Positions 1 to 5,517 of a stretch of 8,633 bases of DNA are shown here, piece by piece. Origin of the DNA: Dehalococcoidia bacterium (GTDB taxonomy: Bacteria; Chloroflexota; Dehalococcoidia; UBA2247). The translations under genes were made by a program, and so were the position numbers. The first letter of the stretch is position 1; each line of letters opens with the position of its first letter. The stretch lies in NCBI GenBank assembly GCA_021159955.1, contig JAGHDJ010000087.1, positions 1-8,633 on the forward strand, in the 5' to 3' direction. The notes under the pieces were generated by a model. It searched no databases, was not told the DNA's origin, and saw only the letters and a list, made by a program, of their open reading frames with translations.

Positions 1-60
1 CCTTTAACTGTTATAGTATTATTTAAATGTGGATTTAGTGCTATTGTTGCTATAATTTCT

Positions 61-1056
61 CTAAAATTCCCGATGCCATTTTTCTGAAGTTAGCTTCATA
101 TCTTGAAGTCTGATTTTGGATTTCTTATGCCATGGAGTGCCATATTTTATGGCGAGCTCGGATAGCTCCTTGAGTCTATCGGCGGCTGTGGTGGAAAGAA
201 AAGACATTCGTTCTCTGCCATCATCGATAGCCATTGCCTCCTGCCAGATTGCTCTTCCTCCCAGAAACCCTGACGCCCCGGCTTTGCAGGCAATTTTCAC
301 TTCCTGATAGAATTGCTCGTAGTCTGCACCCGCGCTCAGGAGCACCCACGGAACCTCTGACATCTCATTTAGTTGCTGGCACAGATTGAGCAGCTTTCCT
401 TCGTCTTTGTCATATTTCATATCGGCGGGAAATTCGGATTTTAGTACGTCAATGGGAAGGGATGATATTTCATTTGCAGTTTTTAACACTAATGCCGCTT
501 TTCGTATTGAGAACTCTCTCTTATTCTTGGACTCAAATGAGATTGGATAGCAAATTGGTTCTACAAGGAAGGGGATATCATACCTGATGCAATCTTGCGC
601 TACCTGTTTTACGGTATCCTGCTGCTGTTTGGCTATAGCCTTGAGGTCTGGTCGGTAATAAATAAGAATCTTAACTGCGGATGCCCCCATACGCTTAATC
701 TTTTCTACGTCCCATCCATCCAGCAATTTAGTAATCCTTTGTTCTTTATCGCCAGAATAACCAGTGGCTTCAATGCTGACTAACAATCCAGTGTCTCCTG
801 GGAGAGCGGAGTGTTGAATGCACTGAGCAGCACCAAATATGGGATCCAGCAAGATGGCACTGGCGTGTGGCGCAAGTGCAGAGCATAGCTCCAGCTTGCG
901 TTGCACCATAGTGTTATACTTGACTTTCTCTGGGTGTTTTTCATCTATCATATGTTGCAGAGAGCCCCGGTGGTCCATGGCACAAATTGTAAAGATGCCC
1001 TCTTTGCCCGAGATTTGCTGTAGTCCCCTGATTTTGCCTATGCTTATTTTTTGCAT
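61..1056 (-). CDS. LacD/DeoC-family class I aldolase (tagatose-1,6-bisphosphate aldolase-like)
   Basis: A 331-residue soluble protein of the LacD-like branch of class I (Schiff-base) aldolases. These split a ketose bisphosphate such as tagatose- or fructose-1,6-bisphosphate into dihydroxyacetone phosphate and glyceraldehyde 3-phosphate, or run the reverse. Visible landmarks are AMDHRGSL (residues 26-33), VKIL with Lys129, the probable Schiff-base Lys206 in DVLKSEFP (203-210), LLSAGA (239-244) and the phosphate-site-like GFLGGRA (263-269). An in-frame ATG lies four codons upstream at 1068, but the GGAGGT that would serve the gene lies inside those four codons, four bases before the ATG at 1056, so 1056 is the better start. 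No lactose/tagatose genes are adjacent, so a role in general sugar-phosphate metabolism or gluconeogenesis is as likely as tagatose breakdown. The sulfofructose-phosphate aldolase YihT is in the same family and cannot be excluded by eye. The family call is firm; the substrate is not. Confidence 0.85.
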   Translation of the reverse strand: MQKISIGKIRGLQQISGKEGIFTICAMDHRGSLQHMIDEKHPEKVKYNTMVQRKLELCSALAPHASAILLDPIFGAAQCIQHSALPGDTGLLVSIEATGYSGDKEQRITKLLDGWDVEKIKRMGASAVKILIYYRPDLKAIAKQQQDTVKQVAQDCIRYDIPFLVEPICYPISFESKNKREFSIRKAALVLKTANEISSLPIDVLKSEFPADMKYDKDEGKLLNLCQQLNEMSEVPWVLLSAGADYEQFYQEVKIACKAGASGFLGGRAIWQEAMAIDDGRERMSFLSTTAADRLKELSELAIKYGTPWHKKSKIRLQDMKLTSEKWHREF

Positions 1057-1124
1057 GGTTACCTCCATCTTTTGACCATTTAACTCAGTTACCTGAAGAG
1101 GACTTAGTATACAACTTCACTATG

Positions 1125-1153
1125 ATTATAATATGAGTGGCTCTCATCAGCAA
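1125..1153 (-). promoter_or_regulatory. Probable sigma70-type promoter of the aldolase gene, with a dyad in the spacer
   Basis: On the minus strand a perfect -10 box TATAAT (1125-1130) is preceded by a 17-bp spacer and a weaker -35 TTGCTG (1148-1153). Transcription would start near 1118, giving a leader of about 60 bases. The spacer contains a perfect inverted repeat, ATGAG-N5-CTCAT (1133-1147), placed where a repressor could bind. The promoter is inferred from box matches only. Confidence 0.5.
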
Positions 1154-1194
1154 ATAGATTCTGTTCGGTGCTGATATGAACTGCATTATAGGCG

Positions 1195-1224
1195 TTGACC
1201 TGCTGTGATAGCTCTTGATATACT
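1195..1224 (+). promoter_or_regulatory. Probable promoter of the DUF1015 gene (extended -10)
   Basis: TTGACC (1195-1200), an 18-bp spacer and TATACT (1219-1224) give five of six matches in each box. The -10 is also preceded by TG plus one base (1216-1218), the extended -10 motif. Transcription would start near 1231, about 40 bases before the ATG at 1272. A GAGGAG ribosome-binding site lies at 1258-1263. Confidence 0.6.
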
Positions 1225-1271
1225 TGCTTTGATTTCCATCCCATTCATTTTATTACTGAGGAGATGTCTAA

Positions 1272-2603
1272 ATGTCTGATGTTCAGCCTTTTCGTGGGCT
1301 TCGCTATAACATGGAGAAAATACCTGATATTGCGTCCGTAATCGCCCCGCCTTATGATGTTGTCTCATCTGAAGAACAGCAGGATTACTATCGTAATAAT
1401 CTCTATAATATTATCAGACTTGAGTTTGGAGAAACCTTTCCATCGGATTCTTCTGAGGAAAACAGGTATACTCGAGCAGCTATCACCCTTGAACATTGGA
1501 TGAGTGATGACATTCTGACCAGAGATAACCAGCCGGCATTTTATGTCTTGGAACACCGTTTTCTGCATCGGGGTGTGGAGATGAAGCGCTGGGAGTTGAT
1601 TGCTCGGGTAAGGTTGTTTGATTGGAGTAGCGGACGGATCAGGCCGCATGAAATTACGATAGAGCAGCATAAAGCTGACAGGCTTCAGCTCTTGAAGTCG
1701 TGCCGTGCCAACATCAGTCCTGTGATGGGTATTGTTCCTAGTAAAACTGGCGGATTGCTGTCACTTTTTACGAAACTGACTGGGGAGAAGCCACTTTTCA
1801 GTGTTTCGGGTGGTGATGGGGTGAATTATAGTATGTGGATGGTAACCGATGAGAGGGATATAGCTCGAATAACTGATATGTGTAATACTGGGACCATTTA
1901 CATCGCTGATGGGCATCATCGGTATGAAACGGCTCTGGAGTATAGAGATGAACAGATGGACGCCTGCCAGAATTGTAATAATGATGAGGCTTTTAATTTT
2001 GTGATGATGACGTTGGTGGCAGAGGATGACCCTGGACTTCTGGTTTTACCACTGCATCGCCTTGTGCGCGGTTTGGCAGCAGATAGTTCGGATGAGCTCA
2101 TTGAGAAACTGGGGCGTTTGTTTTACATAAGTGAATTACGCCCCAATGGGTCTACTCTACATGAGACCGTTCTGAATTGGTTAAATATATTAGAGGAGTG
2201 GGGAAGAGAGGAAGCGGTGTTCGGGCTTTATGGCTTAAACGGCAAGAACCTCTGCTTGCTGGTATCTCGGGATAGACCTGCTTTAGAAAGGGATATGCCT
2301 GACAAGTATGGCCCGTCCTGGAGGTGTCTGGATGTGAGTTTGCTTCATTGGTCTGTTTTGCGTGGCGTGATGGGAATAGACACCATGGCTAAGGAGGATG
2401 AGTGTTTGGAATATATACCTGATGCTCTGGATGCAATTCGTCAGGTGGATAGCGGTAAATACCAGATAGCCTTTTTGATGAATGTTATACCCATCTGTGA
2501 TATTCTCTCTGTGGCTGATGCCAGAGAGAGAATACCGCAGAAATCAACCTATTTCTATCCCAAGTCTCCCACGGGGCTGGTACTGAATCCTCTGTGGGAT
2601 TGA
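1272..2603 (+). CDS. DUF1015 family protein
   Basis: A 443-residue soluble protein matching the DUF1015 (COG4198) family over its whole length. Family signatures are VIAPPYDVV near the N-terminus (23-31), the central RPHEITIEQHKADR stretch (124-137), the strongly conserved ADGHHRYETAL (212-222) and the C-terminal PQKSTYFYPK (422-431). The family has no firmly assigned reaction. Members are often found beside serine biosynthesis genes (serC/serA) in anaerobes, and DGHHR resembles the DGHxR-type loop of ParB-like nucleotide-using folds, so a serine- or nucleotide-related role is a hypothesis. Here the neighbours are a divergent aldolase and the convergent hflC, with no serine gene in view. The start at 1272 has GAGGAG eight bases upstream. 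The gene ends with two consecutive TGA codons. A 34-nt near-perfect inverted repeat (2501-2534) lies inside the coding sequence, near its end. Confidence 0.85.
   Translation: MSDVQPFRGLRYNMEKIPDIASVIAPPYDVVSSEEQQDYYRNNLYNIIRLEFGETFPSDSSEENRYTRAAITLEHWMSDDILTRDNQPAFYVLEHRFLHRGVEMKRWELIARVRLFDWSSGRIRPHEITIEQHKADRLQLLKSCRANISPVMGIVPSKTGGLLSLFTKLTGEKPLFSVSGGDGVNYSMWMVTDERDIARITDMCNTGTIYIADGHHRYETALEYRDEQMDACQNCNNDEAFNFVMMTLVAEDDPGLLVLPLHRLVRGLAADSSDELIEKLGRLFYISELRPNGSTLHETVLNWLNILEEWGREEAVFGLYGLNGKNLCLLVSRDRPALERDMPDKYGPSWRCLDVSLLHWSVLRGVMGIDTMAKEDECLEYIPDALDAIRQVDSGKYQIAFLMNVIPICDILSVADARERIPQKSTYFYPKSPTGLVLNPLWD
2501..2534 (+). repeat. Long imperfect inverted repeat inside the DUF1015 coding sequence
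   Basis: The arms 2501-2514 and 2521-2534 are complementary at 13 of 14 positions: ten consecutive pairs at the base (TATTCTCTCT with AGAGAGAATA), one G-G mismatch, then three pairs. The loop is the six bases 2515-2520. It encodes residues of the C-terminal part (about 411-421) and ends about 70 bases before the stop. No T-run follows, so it is not an ordinary intrinsic terminator. Confidence 0.75.
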
Positions 2604-2617
2604 TGAGCGATTTTAAC

Positions 2618-2650
2618 CAGATTCATTATCTGTTTGTGTTTTTTATTTCT
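2618..2650 (+). terminator. Possible weak intrinsic terminator of the DUF1015 gene
   Basis: In the 39-bp space between the converging DUF1015 and hflC genes, CAGAT (2618-2622) and ATCTG (2628-2632) form a five-pair hairpin with a five-base loop. A T-rich stretch (2633-2650) follows on the plus strand. The stem is short and AT-rich, so efficiency is doubtful. On the minus strand no T-run follows the hairpin, so it would not serve hflC. Confidence 0.35.
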
Positions 2651-3509
2651 CTACTATTGTTGGGCTTTCCAGGTACTGGAAGAGTTCTGAATCAGAGCCG
2701 AGAACGAGCGTGGTGTCTTTTGATATAAAGGTACTGTAAGCCTGGAGCGTTCTCATGAAACTGTAGAATTCTGGATCCTGCTCAAAAGCGGTGGCGTAAA
2801 TTGCAATGGCTTCTGCATCACCTTCACCCATCAGCTTTTGTTTTTCCTCATATCCTTCGGCTTGTAGTATTCTCACTTGCCTGTCGGCATCGGCTTTCAG
2901 CTTAACTGCTGCCTCATCTCCTTCGGCTCGATACTGCAGGCTTATTCGTTGCCGTTCGGCTTGCATTCGTCCAAAGACACTGGACTGAACCTCCGGGGGG
3001 AGGTCAGCTCTTTTTATTCTAACATCGACTAGCTCAATCCCGAAGTCGGAGAGTTTTCCTTGTGTACGCTCAGCTACAGTTGCCATGATAGGTTCCCGCT
3101 GTGTTGAGATAATGTCACTGAAGTCGTGTGCTGCTAGTTCGTCTCTCATTTCTGACAGAACAATAGGCTCAAGTCTGGCTTTGGCACCCACTTCGGTCCT
3201 AACGGTCTTATAGAACTTGAGAGGGTCGGCTATTCGCCACCTGGTAATGTGATCTACCACCAGCCTCTTCTTGTCCTGAGTGATGTAGCTTCCTGGTGCG
3301 ATGTCGCTTACCAGTATCCTTTTGTCATAGCTGGTCACTGACTGAATAAATGGGATTTTGGCATGTAGTCCGGGCTGTCGAACTGTTTTCACATATCGTC
3401 CCAGTTCCAGTACAATGGCTTGCTCGGTCATATCAATTATGAACAAGCTTTGAGCGCATATGACTAAGACTACTATTGTTGCTATTATAATGGACGTTGT
3501 TTTTTTCAT
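2643..3509 (-). CDS. hflC: HflC, SPFH/band-7 membrane protein (FtsH modulator subunit)
   Basis: A 288-residue membrane-anchored SPFH protein. A single N-terminal hydrophobic segment (about 6-25) is followed by the band-7 domain (about 25-190), with ILVSDI (65-70) and DHITRWRIADP (86-96) typical of HflC. Next comes a charged, Ala/Glu/Lys-rich coiled coil (about 180-240, containing AEGDEAAVKLKADADRQ), then a C-terminal stretch ending in FMRTLQAYSTF. In characterised bacteria HflC assembles with HflK into a large ring around the FtsH protease and restrains its action on membrane proteins. The gene follows hflK by 45 bp on the same strand. Its start at 3509 has GAGGAG at 3519-3524, nine bases upstream. 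FtsH itself is not in the window. Length and domain order are normal for the family. Confidence 0.9.
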   Translation of the reverse strand: MKKTTSIIIATIVVLVICAQSLFIIDMTEQAIVLELGRYVKTVRQPGLHAKIPFIQSVTSYDKRILVSDIAPGSYITQDKKRLVVDHITRWRIADPLKFYKTVRTEVGAKARLEPIVLSEMRDELAAHDFSDIISTQREPIMATVAERTQGKLSDFGIELVDVRIKRADLPPEVQSSVFGRMQAERQRISLQYRAEGDEAAVKLKADADRQVRILQAEGYEEKQKLMGEGDAEAIAIYATAFEQDPEFYSFMRTLQAYSTFISKDTTLVLGSDSELFQYLESPTIVEK

Positions 3510-3554
3510 TGACTTTGTCTCCTCATGCTTTCACCGAAAAGTGCTCTTGGGGTA

Positions 3555-4586
3555 TTACTTTTCACCTGGCACCTCCGATACTTCTGGAGATATTGTGTTT
3601 GGCAATCCTCTCAGTGGGAGAAATGGCAGCATGTTCCCGCTGGTTTGAGGGTCAATGATTATCTTCTCTACATTTGGTAATATATCTTCCATAGTTTCCA
3701 GATACAATCTCTTCCGGGTTACATCGGGATACTTTTTATATTCTTCCATGACGCTGAGGAACTTCTCTGCGTCGCCCTGGGCTCGTATTATTCTCTCCTG
3801 CTTATAGGCTAAGCCAGCTTGTATCTGCTGCTCCTTTTCGCCTCTTGCTCTGGGAATTACATCTGCGGTGTAGCCCTCGGCCTCACGGAGTTTCTTGTCC
3901 TTGTCTTCCCTTGCCCTGACCACCTCGTCAAAGGCGTCTCTCACTTCTACTGGGGCATAGACCTCTTGTAACTTTACCTCGGTTATTGTCAATCCCGATT
4001 GGTAGTTATCCATAAGTTGTTGTAAGAAGATTCTGGTTTTCTCCTGGACATCGGCTCGACCCTCGGTCATTATGTAGTCGATGTCGTTTTGTCCTACGAC
4101 GCCTCTGAGAGCTACCTCAGCAGCAGCTTTAAGAGCGGATTCCACGTTCTTGACCTTAAACAGGTACTGAGAGGCATCCTTTACCTTGTACTGCACTACA
4201 GCGTGGATATCAACGATATTCTCATCCCCTGTCAGCATCAGCGCTTCAGAAGGTATATCTACGGAGCCCTTGAAACCGATCTCGGATCTCCTGATAGTGG
4301 ACATATCCACCACAGTTACCGATTGGATAGGTTGAGGCAGATGGTAGTGAAGTCCGGCGCTGGACTTACTTATTTCTCTTCCGAACTGTTTTATTATGCC
4401 TTGCTCGGCTGGTCCCACGGTGTAAATACCTGTTGCCAGCCATATTACTACCACGATGGTTATCGCAATTATTAAAGGTTTGCTCCCGAGATGGGGTTTT
4501 TGTGATCCACCGCCACCCTTTTTAGTCAATTTCCGCCAGAGTTCGTTCCAGTCAATTTGCTGGGGCTCCCCTGGTTCTCTGTCCAT
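3555..4586 (-). CDS. hflK: HflK, SPFH/band-7 membrane protein (FtsH modulator subunit)
   Basis: A 343-residue partner of HflC. The N-terminal tail is hydrophilic with a Gly-rich stretch (KKGGGGSQK, 22-30), as is usual for HflK. One transmembrane segment (about 37-55) precedes GPAEQGIIKQFGR (58-70), the start of the SPFH domain. The domain runs to about residue 220, with YKVKDASQYLFKV (133-145) and ITEVKLQEVYAP (201-212). A charged coiled coil (about 222-280) follows. The Pro-rich end (after about 315) is variable in the family. A strong AAGGAGGT (4592-4599) lies five bases before the ATG. It is the first gene of an hflK-hflC operon whose likely promoter lies at 4630-4658. Genes upstream on the same strand are the oxidative-stress run, 169 bp away, with no convincing terminator between, so partial readthrough is possible. 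Confidence 0.92.
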   Translation of the reverse strand: MDREPGEPQQIDWNELWRKLTKKGGGGSQKPHLGSKPLIIAITIVVVIWLATGIYTVGPAEQGIIKQFGREISKSSAGLHYHLPQPIQSVTVVDMSTIRRSEIGFKGSVDIPSEALMLTGDENIVDIHAVVQYKVKDASQYLFKVKNVESALKAAAEVALRGVVGQNDIDYIMTEGRADVQEKTRIFLQQLMDNYQSGLTITEVKLQEVYAPVEVRDAFDEVVRAREDKDKKLREAEGYTADVIPRARGEKEQQIQAGLAYKQERIIRAQGDAEKFLSVMEEYKKYPDVTRKRLYLETMEDILPNVEKIIIDPQTSGNMLPFLPLRGLPNTISPEVSEVPGEK

Positions 4587-4629
4587 GCTGAACCTCCTTC
4601 GATAGGATATCTAATTGATTGCTGCGAGC

Positions 4630-4658
4630 AGTTTATACTTACTTGTGACGGTCGTCAA
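4630..4658 (-). promoter_or_regulatory. Probable hflKC promoter with a dyad over the -35 box
   Basis: On the minus strand TTGACG (4653-4658, five of six matches to the -35 consensus) is followed, after 17 bp, by TAAACT (4630-4635), or after 15 bp by TATAAA (4632-4637). A perfect inverted repeat TGACG-AC-CGTCA (4646-4657) overlaps the -35 box and spacer, a normal position for a repressor site. The eight bases TTGACGAC occur again at 4702-4709 in the same orientation, 51 bp upstream (about five helical turns), without a usable -10. Inferred from sequence only. Confidence 0.45.
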
Positions 4659-4755
4659 ATATTATGATAATCCCGATAACTGTGGTTACCTTGGATGTGC
4701 TGTCGTCAAGTCTTTACAGAATCATGACTCCTTGTCTTTTCAAGAGGATAGGTAT

Positions 4756-5031
4756 CTAGTAGTTCTCTGCCATGAGCTCGTAGTAACTCTGAGGAAATTC
4801 ACAGGCGGGGCATTTCTCTGGTGCCCCTGCTCCCTCATGGATGTAACCACAGTTGCGGCATTTCCAGCGGACTGCTTTATCTTTTCTGAACACCCTCTCT
4901 CCCTTCAGGTTCTTTAGCAGGGCAAGATATCGCTTCTCGTGCTCTTCCTCGACTTCGGCGACTTCTTTGAAGAAGTGAGCAACATCCTTGAATCCCTCTT
5001 CTCTTGCCACTTGCTCAAATTCAGGGTGCAT
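4756..5031 (-). CDS. rbr: C-terminal half of rubrerythrin (last diiron helix plus rubredoxin domain)
   Basis: This 91-residue open frame begins with an ATG two codons after the TGA (MHPEFEQVA) and ends with the rubredoxin-like domain (CRNCGYIHEG and CPACEFPQ). It is in the same frame as the N-terminal half. The only purine-rich stretch upstream (GGGGAG, about 5050-5055) is roughly 18 bases away, too far for normal initiation, so expression would need reinitiation after the TGA. An automatic annotation may list it as a separate rubredoxin-like or rubrerythrin-like protein; I regard it as a fragment. Confidence 0.5.
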   Translation of the reverse strand: MHPEFEQVAREEGFKDVAHFFKEVAEVEEEHEKRYLALLKNLKGERVFRKDKAVRWKCRNCGYIHEGAGAPEKCPACEFPQSYYELMAENY

Positions 5032-5037
5032 CCTGGT

Positions 5038-5289
5038 TCATTCGTGGTGCTCCCCTTCGGATGCTGCTTTCAGGTTGGCTTTGGTGTTCCCGATTCTTTT
5101 CAGGAAATCAAATTCCCTTTTAGCGTGTTCTTTCTCATTGCTGGCTGTCTCCAGGAATATTTCTGCTATTTGCTCCAGACCTTCTGTTTTGGCTACAGCA
5201 GCGAAGTAGGTATATTTGTTGCGTGCCTGTGATTCGCCGGCAAAGGCTGCCAGAAGATTCTGCTCTGTTTTACTTCCCTTTAATTCCAT
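5038..5289 (-). CDS. rbr: N-terminal half of rubrerythrin (diiron helices A-B) ending at premature TGA
   Basis: This is the piece of the interrupted rubrerythrin that would be made with normal termination: 83 residues, from MELKGSKTEQ to GEHHE. It contains the first two diiron helices with Glu19, Glu52 and His55, and the start of the third. The rubredoxin domain is missing. It overlaps the end of the upstream winged-helix gene by 20 bases, so its translation is probably coupled to that gene. Confidence 0.6.
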   Translation of the reverse strand: MELKGSKTEQNLLAAFAGESQARNKYTYFAAVAKTEGLEQIAEIFLETASNEKEHAKREFDFLKRIGNTKANLKAASEGEHHE

Positions 5290-5500
5290 TTTCTCCCCCC
5301 TTATCGGTAATTCTATATTTGGCATCCTCCAGATTAGCTAATCCAGCTTGAGTCAGTTCGCGGAGTCCGCTTCTCACTCTGAATAAAGGTAGCTCAACTT
5401 CTTTAGCGATTTCCTCTGGGTATTCTAGTCCGGAGTCAAGAGCTCGTAGCATTTTTACACCTGACTCAGTGGGCTTGCCATCAGGGTTAATACAAGACAT
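5270..5500 (-). CDS. Small winged helix-turn-helix protein, candidate local regulator
   Basis: A 76-residue protein whose sequence fits a small winged-helix DNA-binding fold. TESGVKMLRAL (11-21) would be helix 1, YPEEIAKEV (27-35) helix 2, PLFRVRSGLRELTQAGL (38-54) the recognition helix and following turn, and KYRITDKG (61-68) the wing. It has no extra sensor domain and only one Cys (residue 3). The ATG at 5500 is preceded by TGGAG with six bases between; a TTG at 5512 in the same frame overlaps that site and is less likely. It lies 17 bp after the peroxiredoxin gene and overlaps rbr by 20 bp, so it is embedded in the stress operon and could regulate it. Target and signal are unknown. A run of six G (5295-5300) near its 3' end is also the rbr ribosome-binding region. 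Confidence 0.7.
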   Translation of the reverse strand: MSCINPDGKPTESGVKMLRALDSGLEYPEEIAKEVELPLFRVRSGLRELTQAGLANLEDAKYRITDKGGENGIKGK

Positions 5501-5517
5501 AATATTCTCCAATCAGG

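Larger units (their letters stand above)
4756..5289 (-). pseudogene. rbr: Rubrerythrin gene interrupted by one in-frame TGA
   Basis: Rubrerythrin reduces hydrogen peroxide in anaerobes with a ferritin-like diiron site fed by a C-terminal rubredoxin iron. The frame spans 177 codons, a normal family length, but codon 84 (5038-5040) is TGA. Before it lie MELKGSKTEQNLL, the ligand Glu19 in FAGES (16-20), the ExxH pair Glu52/His55 and GEHHE (79-83), carrying the third-helix glutamates. After it, in the same frame, lie PEFEQVAREEGF, ExxH at 114-117, and the rubredoxin-like site CRNC (144-147) and CPAC (160-163). The family usually has Trp directly after GExxE, so TGG to TGA (one base) explains the stop. 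The start at 5289 follows GGGGAG closely; an earlier ATG at 5325 has GGAGG abutting it with no spacing and is not the family start. If translation stops at codon 84, neither piece would form the complete four-helix diiron protein. Sequence error or readthrough remain possible. Confidence 0.85.

Noticed and set aside
1..60. Possible terminator or gene at the left edge
   Set aside because: The 60 bases are AT-rich with no stable hairpin, no T-run after a stem and no coding signal.
1365..1670. 101-residue minus-strand open frame
   Set aside because: It lies opposite the conserved DUF1015 coding sequence and has no recognisable features.
4089..4475. 128-residue plus-strand open frame
   Set aside because: It is antisense to hflK, whose protein is clearly conserved. 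The frame has no family resemblance and no ribosome-binding site I could recognise.
5038..5040. TGA reassigned to Trp genome-wide, or a selenocysteine codon
   Set aside because: All 31 other Trp codons in the window are TGG and the DUF1015 gene ends in two TGA codons. The hairpin after the rbr TGA is only four pairs, and the position is normally Trp rather than Cys.
5290..5325. Longer rubrerythrin N-terminus from an ATG at 5325
   Set aside because: The GGAGG there touches the ATG with no spacing, and MELKGSKTEQ at 5289 matches the normal family start.
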